Part shown: piece by piece, positions 60,045-64,000 of the stretch
Layout: each line of letters starts with the position of its first letter
Position numbering within the stretch: position 1 is the first letter of the stretch
NCBI RefSeq assembly: GCF_013407955.1
Contig: NZ_JACCBU010000001.1
Location: 5,332,001 to 5,396,000, forward strand
DNA length: 64,000 bases
Source of the DNA: Microlunatus parietis
Lineage (GTDB): Bacteria; Actinomycetota; Actinomycetes; Propionibacteriales; Propionibacteriaceae
Direction of reading: 5' to 3'
Program-made: the position numbers and the translations under genes
Notes under the pieces: model-generated
The model's database searches: none
Seen by the model: the letters and a program-made list of their open reading frames with translations, nothing else
Told to the model about the DNA's origin: nothing

Positions 60045-61057
60045 CCGGGCACCCGCTGCCGCCGGTGCGGGGCATCGGCTACGACGCCGGCGTGCTCTAC
60101 GAGGGCACGATGCCGTCGCGGCCGGGCTGGCGGTCCGAGGACATGCGCCGGGACCTGCGGGTGATCGCCGAGGAACTCGGCTGCAACGCCGTCATGATCA
60201 TGGCGAGCGACCTGGACCGGCTGGTCGAGACCGGCCGCGCCGCCCGGGAACTCGGCCTGTCGGTCTGGCTGCAGCCGCGGCTGTTCGACGCCGATCCGCC
60301 CGCCGTGCTGGCCTTTCTGGGCGAGGCTGCGCGGCGGGCCGAGGAGCTGCGCCGGAGCCACGGCGAGGTCGGGCTGAACGTCGGCTGCGAACTGAGCCTG
60401 TCGATGAACGGCCTCGTTCCCGGCCGCAGCTTCATCCGGCGCGGCGCCCTGCTGCCGTGGTTCATCTGGCTCAAGCCCGTTTTCGATCTTCGGCTGAACC
60501 GCTTTCTCCGCCGCGCTGCGGCGCTCGCCCGGGAACGGTTCGGCGGGCCGCTGAGCTACGGCTCGGGCGATTGGGAGTCGGTGGACTGGGGCCCGTTCGA
60601 CTTCATCGGCCTCGACTACTACCGCGACGCCGGGAACCGGTGGCGGTTCAAGTCCGACGTCACCCGGCACACCCGGTCGGGCAAGCCGGTGTTGATCACC
60701 GAGTTCGGTTGCTGCAGCTACACCGGAGCGGCGGCGCGAGGCGCCGGCGGCTTCCTGGTGGTCGACCATCGCCAGGACCCGCCGACGGTGCCGGCCGGCC
60801 TGGCCCGCAACGAGCAGGAGCAGGCCGACTACCTGACCGAGTCGCTGGACCTGTTCGCCCGGGCCGGTGTCCACGGCACCTTCGTGTTCGCGTTCAGCGA
60901 GCCGAGCATGCCGTACTCCGAGGATCCCGCTCACGACCTGGATCTGGCCAGCTTCGGGATCGTCCGGGTGCTGCCGCGAGACGACGAGACCGAACCCGAA
61001 CGCTGGGTACCCAAGGTGGCCTTCGGCACCCTGGCCCGCCGCTACCGAGAGGGATGA
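60041..61057 (+). CDS. Glycoside-hydrolase-like TIM-barrel protein
   Basis: The protein has 338 aa with no signal peptide, so probably cytoplasmic. The barrel-like order of strands is visible: VRGIGYDAGVLYEG, CNAVMIMASD, LSVWLQPRLFD, FDFIGLDYYRDA, and PVLITEFGCCSYT, where the Glu in ITEFG is in the usual nucleophile place. GTFVFAFSEPSMPYSE follows as a last strand. Homologues are sometimes called abortive infection proteins in actinobacteria; I see no basis for that name. The start overlaps the TetR stop by 4 bp. Confidence 0.72.
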   Translation: MTGHPLPPVRGIGYDAGVLYEGTMPSRPGWRSEDMRRDLRVIAEELGCNAVMIMASDLDRLVETGRAARELGLSVWLQPRLFDADPPAVLAFLGEAARRAEELRRSHGEVGLNVGCELSLSMNGLVPGRSFIRRGALLPWFIWLKPVFDLRLNRFLRRAAALARERFGGPLSYGSGDWESVDWGPFDFIGLDYYRDAGNRWRFKSDVTRHTRSGKPVLITEFGCCSYTGAAARGAGGFLVVDHRQDPPTVPAGLARNEQEQADYLTESLDLFARAGVHGTFVFAFSEPSMPYSEDPAHDLDLASFGIVRVLPRDDETEPERWVPKVAFGTLARRYREG

Positions 61058-61059
61058 TC

Positions 61060-61857
61060 ATGGATTCCGACACCGCTCGACGATGGCCGCTGCCGTTGCG
61101 GATCGCGCTTCCGGTGCTCGGCGCGCTGGCCGTGGCTACTCCGGCCCGGATCATCGGCGGGCCGGTCGCGGCGATGATCGGCGGAGTGGTGATCGCCGGG
61201 CTGGCCCTGCTCACCCTCCGGGTGCTCGACCGGCGGGACTACCGCGAAGCCGGCCTGGTCCGGCCCGGGCTGGCCTGGCGCCACCTGCTGCTCGGTTTCC
61301 TGGCCTGGCTGGTCCCGAGCGGTGCCGTGATCATCGTGCTCGTCGTCGCCGGTCAGGTCGGGCTGCGGGTTCCGGACGGGGCGGCCTGGCTCGGCCCGGT
61401 GGCTGTCCAGCTCGCCGTGATCATGGTCGGCCAGGTGCTGCCGTACGAGTTGATCTTTCGCGGGTCGGTCCTGAGCAACCTCGCTGAGCGGTACGGCGGC
61501 TGGGGGTTGATCATCCGCCAGGGCCTGCTCTACGGCGCCTTCCTGACCTGCCTGCGCCTGGCCACCGGCGTACCGTCGGTGATCACCCTGTTGCTGGACG
61601 CCACATTCGCGGTCTGTGTCGGGATCGCGCTGGGCTACGCCCGGGCGGTCAGCGGCAGCGTCTGGGTCTCGGCCGGCCTGCACCTGGCGTACCTGATCGT
61701 CACCGCGCTGATCGGCGACCCCACCCTCGGCCTGGTGGATCGGCCACTGGATTGGTGGCCGGCGCTGTTCGCGTACGGCGTGGTGCCGTTCGGGGTCGGG
61801 CTGGCCTGCGTCGAGACCCTGGTACGGCAACGCCCGCAGCTCATCTCCCGGGTCTGA
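61060..61857 (+). CDS. CPBP-like (CAAX protease) membrane protein with degenerate active site
   Basis: The protein has 265 aa and about eight hydrophobic segments. The normal EExxxR motif reads YELIFRG (only the second Glu remains), and the first His motif is replaced by FLTCLRLATG; the last reads SAGLHLAYL with its His intact. So it resembles the family but may lack protease activity. A GAGAGGG box at 61047-61053 has better spacing to ATG 61060 than to ATG 61054, so I favour the former; 61054 remains possible. Confidence 0.72.
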   Translation: MDSDTARRWPLPLRIALPVLGALAVATPARIIGGPVAAMIGGVVIAGLALLTLRVLDRRDYREAGLVRPGLAWRHLLLGFLAWLVPSGAVIIVLVVAGQVGLRVPDGAAWLGPVAVQLAVIMVGQVLPYELIFRGSVLSNLAERYGGWGLIIRQGLLYGAFLTCLRLATGVPSVITLLLDATFAVCVGIALGYARAVSGSVWVSAGLHLAYLIVTALIGDPTLGLVDRPLDWWPALFAYGVVPFGVGLACVETLVRQRPQLISRV

Positions 61858-61863
61858 CCGGGC

Positions 61864-62670
61864 TCATTCCGGAGCGGGTACGGTGCCGCTGCCGATCAAG
61901 GTCGTGGCGTCGATCTCGGTGATGCCGTCGGCGGCCAGGGTGGCCAGATAGCGGTCCCGGACCGACCGGGTCTGATCGTCGGTCAGGCCGGTGATCGCCG
62001 ACCGGTAGCCCGAACCCGTGATGATCAGCCAGGCCAGGTCCTCGGTCAGGTCGAGCCGGCGGTCGTCGGTGATCACCGACACCTCGGCCAGGCCGAGGCT
62101 CTCGAGCCAGGCCGCGTACGGTTCCGCCTCGTTGACCTTGTCGATCAGGTGCGGCTTGCGCTTCGTCACCGGAGCACCGGTGACCGTGTTGACGGCGCGA
62201 GCGAGGTGCTCGCCCGGTGCCTCCATCGCTCCGCGCCGCCAGATCGTGAAGCCGACCCGGCCGCCGGGCCGGGCCATCCCGATCAGCCGGCGCGTGCCGG
62301 CCTCCATGTCGGGGAAGAAGAAGATGCCGAGCGCGGCCTGCACCACGTCGTAGCCGTGCCCGGTCCAGCCGACGACGTCGGCGACGTGGCCGTGCAGCTG
62401 GGGGAGGGCGGCCGCGTGGACGATGTCGATCATGGGCGGGGAGACGTCGACCGCGTCGACGGAGCCGTCCGTGCCGACGGCGTGCGCAGCGGGGATAGCC
62501 GACGCTCCCGTACCGCAGCAGGCGTCCAGCACGCGATCGCCGGGGCGCGGCCCGGTCGCGGCGACGGTGGCCCGGCCGATCGGGCACCAGAGGTGCCGGC
62601 CGAGCGCGTCGAAGTCGGCCGCGGCGGCGTCGAACCCGCGGCGGTAGTCGGTCGGTGAGTCTGCGGCCAT
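61864..62670 (-). CDS. SAM-dependent class I methyltransferase
   Basis: The protein has 268 aa. The SAM site is LDACCGTGASAI (about residues 47-58), and the acidic residue at the end of strand 2 appears in VDAVDVSPPM. The later region IFFFPDMEAGTRRLIGMARP corresponds to the motif near the end of strand 4. It belongs to the Methyltransf_11/25 type. It stands alone between the CPBP gene (convergent) and the COG0523 gene, both close by. Confidence 0.85.
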   Translation of the reverse strand: MAADSPTDYRRGFDAAAADFDALGRHLWCPIGRATVAATGPRPGDRVLDACCGTGASAIPAAHAVGTDGSVDAVDVSPPMIDIVHAAALPQLHGHVADVVGWTGHGYDVVQAALGIFFFPDMEAGTRRLIGMARPGGRVGFTIWRRGAMEAPGEHLARAVNTVTGAPVTKRKPHLIDKVNEAEPYAAWLESLGLAEVSVITDDRRLDLTEDLAWLIITGSGYRSAITGLTDDQTRSVRDRYLATLAADGITEIDATTLIGSGTVPAPE

Positions 62671-62708
62671 CGGTCAGCTCCTACCGGGAGTCACGATCAT
62701 GATCATGG

Positions 62709-63809
62709 TCAGGCGGCGGAGCTCGCCGTGCCGAGCCAGGGGTCGAAGCCGTCGTCGACGCCGCGCCAGCGGTCCAGGTCGCCGAGTTCCCGATCGGTCA
62801 TCAGGATCGTGGCGAAGGCGTCGCGGATACGCTCTCGTTCCGTCGGGTCGACGCCGGTGATCGTGAGCGCGGTGCCCGGCATCCGGTCGCCCCACGGCCC
62901 GTGGATGCCGACGCTGAGTTGGCCTCCGGAGCCGTCCCAGACGCAGGCGACCCCGGGTCGGCTGGGCAGCCAGAAGTGTCCGCGGGCCCGGATCAGGCCG
63001 GTGCCGAGGTCCTCCAGCCGCGCCATCAGCCGCTGCGGTTCGAACGGTCGGCCGGACTGCAGGACCAGCGTCCAGACTCCGTCGGCGTCCGGTTGCGGCC
63101 GGCCGGCGGGCTGCAGCGGATGGATTCTGGCCCGGGCCAGTCCGGTGTCGTGCCGGCGGACGATCAGGTCGGCGACGTCGATCCGGTGCGGACTGGCCAG
63201 GAAGGCCGACGAGCACAGCAGCCGGCGGAGGAGGCCGACACTCTGGCGGCCGGAGTTGCCGACGGCCAGCACTGCGTCCGCGTACTCCACCTGAGCGCAC
63301 ACCGCCTCGCCGACCGACCGGCGGTCCCGGGGGCCGTGGGCCAGGTCGCGTTCGTCGAGCAGGTCGTCGCCGAGAATGTCGTGGACCGCGGTCGCGCCGT
63401 CGACGGCGGCGACCACCGGAGCGAGTCTGATCCCGACCAGCCGGCCGTCCCGGACCGCGGTGTCGACGGCCGCCGCGACCGGTTCTGGCGGCGTGGCCAG
63501 GGGCAGCGCGAGCACGACGGTACGCCAGCGATCGATGTCCGTCAGCCGCGCCAGCGTCGCCAGCACGTCCTGCCGCAGCGTGCAGCCCAGGCAGCCGTGA
63601 TCAAGGTCGACGAACTCGGCTTCGGCGGTCCCGTCGCGATCCGCGATCACTCGGCGCAGCGCCGGCTCGGGCCGGTCGACGGCCAGGTCGTAGCTGAGCT
63701 GGGCGGCGTCCGGCAGGTCGAGCAGGAACGTGGCCGCCGCGGACTGCCGCGCGACCGGGTCGACGGCGGCGATCATCGCGACCGAGAGGTACGGGCTGCT
63801 GTCGTTCAT
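62709..63809 (-). CDS. COG0523 (CobW/Mrf-like) protein without a P-loop
   Basis: The protein has 366 aa from ATG 63809, preceded by GGAGG at good spacing (an upstream ATG at 63842 has none). A GCLGC motif is conserved from the GTPase metallochaperone family, and a CobW C-terminal-like domain is seen (GHFWLPSRPG). The usual Walker A GxxxxGKT is missing from the start (AAVDPVARQSAAATF), so GTP binding is unlikely. In mycobacteria the homologue Mrf lies with the zinc-free ribosomal proteins and helps ribosome hibernation. The divergent L33 gene agrees with that. Confidence 0.85.
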   Translation of the reverse strand: MNDSSPYLSVAMIAAVDPVARQSAAATFLLDLPDAAQLSYDLAVDRPEPALRRVIADRDGTAEAEFVDLDHGCLGCTLRQDVLATLARLTDIDRWRTVVLALPLATPPEPVAAAVDTAVRDGRLVGIRLAPVVAAVDGATAVHDILGDDLLDERDLAHGPRDRRSVGEAVCAQVEYADAVLAVGNSGRQSVGLLRRLLCSSAFLASPHRIDVADLIVRRHDTGLARARIHPLQPAGRPQPDADGVWTLVLQSGRPFEPQRLMARLEDLGTGLIRARGHFWLPSRPGVACVWDGSGGQLSVGIHGPWGDRMPGTALTITGVDPTERERIRDAFATILMTDRELGDLDRWRGVDDGFDPWLGTASSAA

Positions 63810-63853
63810 GATCGTCGCCTCCTGAGTAGCGAGTTGGTCCATCGCACTCTAAT

Positions 63854-63872
63854 GAATATGATTGTCATATCC
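63854..63872. promoter_or_regulatory. Zur-like box between the COG0523 gene and rpmG
   Basis: ATATGA (63856-63861) and TCATAT (63865-63870) form an inverted repeat around TTG, with flanking bases GA/CC extending it partly. Actinobacterial Zur boxes have a comparable AT-rich palindrome. It sits between the COG0523 gene and the divergent L33 gene, as in known zinc-starvation operons. Confidence 0.6.
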
Positions 63873-63897
63873 AAACGAATGGAAGCGGAGGTCGCCG

Positions 63898-64000
63898 ATG
63901 GCTCGGCGCAACGAGGTGCGTCCGTTGATCAAGCTCAGGTCGACGGCGGGGACCGGCTACACGTACGTCACGAAGAAGAACAAGCGCAACGACCCGGACC
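63898..64000 (+). CDS. rpmG: 50S ribosomal protein L33, zinc-free (C-minus) type, cut by right edge
   Basis: The first 34 codons read MARRNEVRPLIKLRSTAGTG and go on YTYVTKKNKRNDPD. The Cys pair that binds zinc in the standard form is replaced by STAGTG, so it is the C-minus paralogue normally used when zinc is low. GGAAGCGGAGG lies before the ATG. The gene continues past base 64000. Confidence 0.93.
   Translation, partial: MARRNEVRPLIKLRSTAGTGYTYVTKKNKRNDPD

Noticed and set aside
60041..61057. Name abortive infection protein for the GH-like gene
   Set aside because: The sequence shows a TIM-barrel with ITEFG, and no motif of any Abi family; the name seems to be an annotation carry-over.

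Overview
The window is a GC-rich actinobacterial chromosome segment. Evidence: a 20S proteasome beta subunit, an F420-type deazaflavin reductase, a mycobacterial-type adenosine kinase, a GPP34 protein, a zinc-free L33 beside a Mrf-like COG0523 gene, many Tat and lipoprotein signals, and several promoters that seem to give leaderless mRNAs. The sugar-ABC and polysaccharide-degrading content and the unusual frequency of TGATCA suggest Propionibacteriales (Microlunatus-like), but that is inference. I saw no rRNA, complete tRNA, transposase, CRISPR array or phage module.

Layout. 1-9.8 kb is a LacI-controlled polysaccharide locus: regulator (cut by the left edge), lipoprotein binding protein plus two permeases, and two secreted alginate-lyase-type enzymes on the opposite strand. 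Matching LacI palindromes precede both transcription units. 10-20.4 kb is mixed: DacB, three dehydrogenase or acyltransferase-type genes, a TetR/membrane-protein divergon with two matched operators, an aminoglycoside-phosphotransferase-fold kinase, GPP34, a decayed glycosyltransferase, and prcB without prcA. 20.4-23 kb holds carbonic anhydrase, TsaC/Sua5 and a methyltransferase. 23-31 kb is a second carbohydrate locus: orphan binding protein, alpha-barrel enzyme, ROK regulator and a secreted beta-helix protein. 31-35 kb has a second copy of the acyltransferase-like gene, an inverted-repeat element, an MFS remnant, and a TetR/ICMT operon. 35-41.3 kb has two secreted proteins, a structured intergenic region and an ECF sigma factor fused to a zinc finger, membrane segment and Pro/Ser/Thr-rich tail. 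41.6-49.5 kb is metabolic: SDR/F420/PPOX operon, AraC, FUSC-type membrane protein, a YihT-like aldolase with a racemase-family partner, adoK and a VOC protein. 49.5-57.2 kb has an Abi_2 gene, a GNAT gene and a jetABC (Wadjet/Mks SMC-like) operon without jetD. 57.3-61.9 kb has a UbiA enzyme and a TetR-centred divergon with a glycoside-hydrolase-like protein and a degenerate CPBP protein. The right end has a methyltransferase, then a divergent pair of a P-loop-less COG0523 protein and a cysteine-free L33 across a Zur-like box.

The best leads are the jetABC operon without its nuclease subunit, the strong excess of TGATCA with matching synonymous codon choice, the explicit LacI and TetR operator architectures, the membrane-tethered sigma factor, and the YihT-like aldolase and racemase pair.
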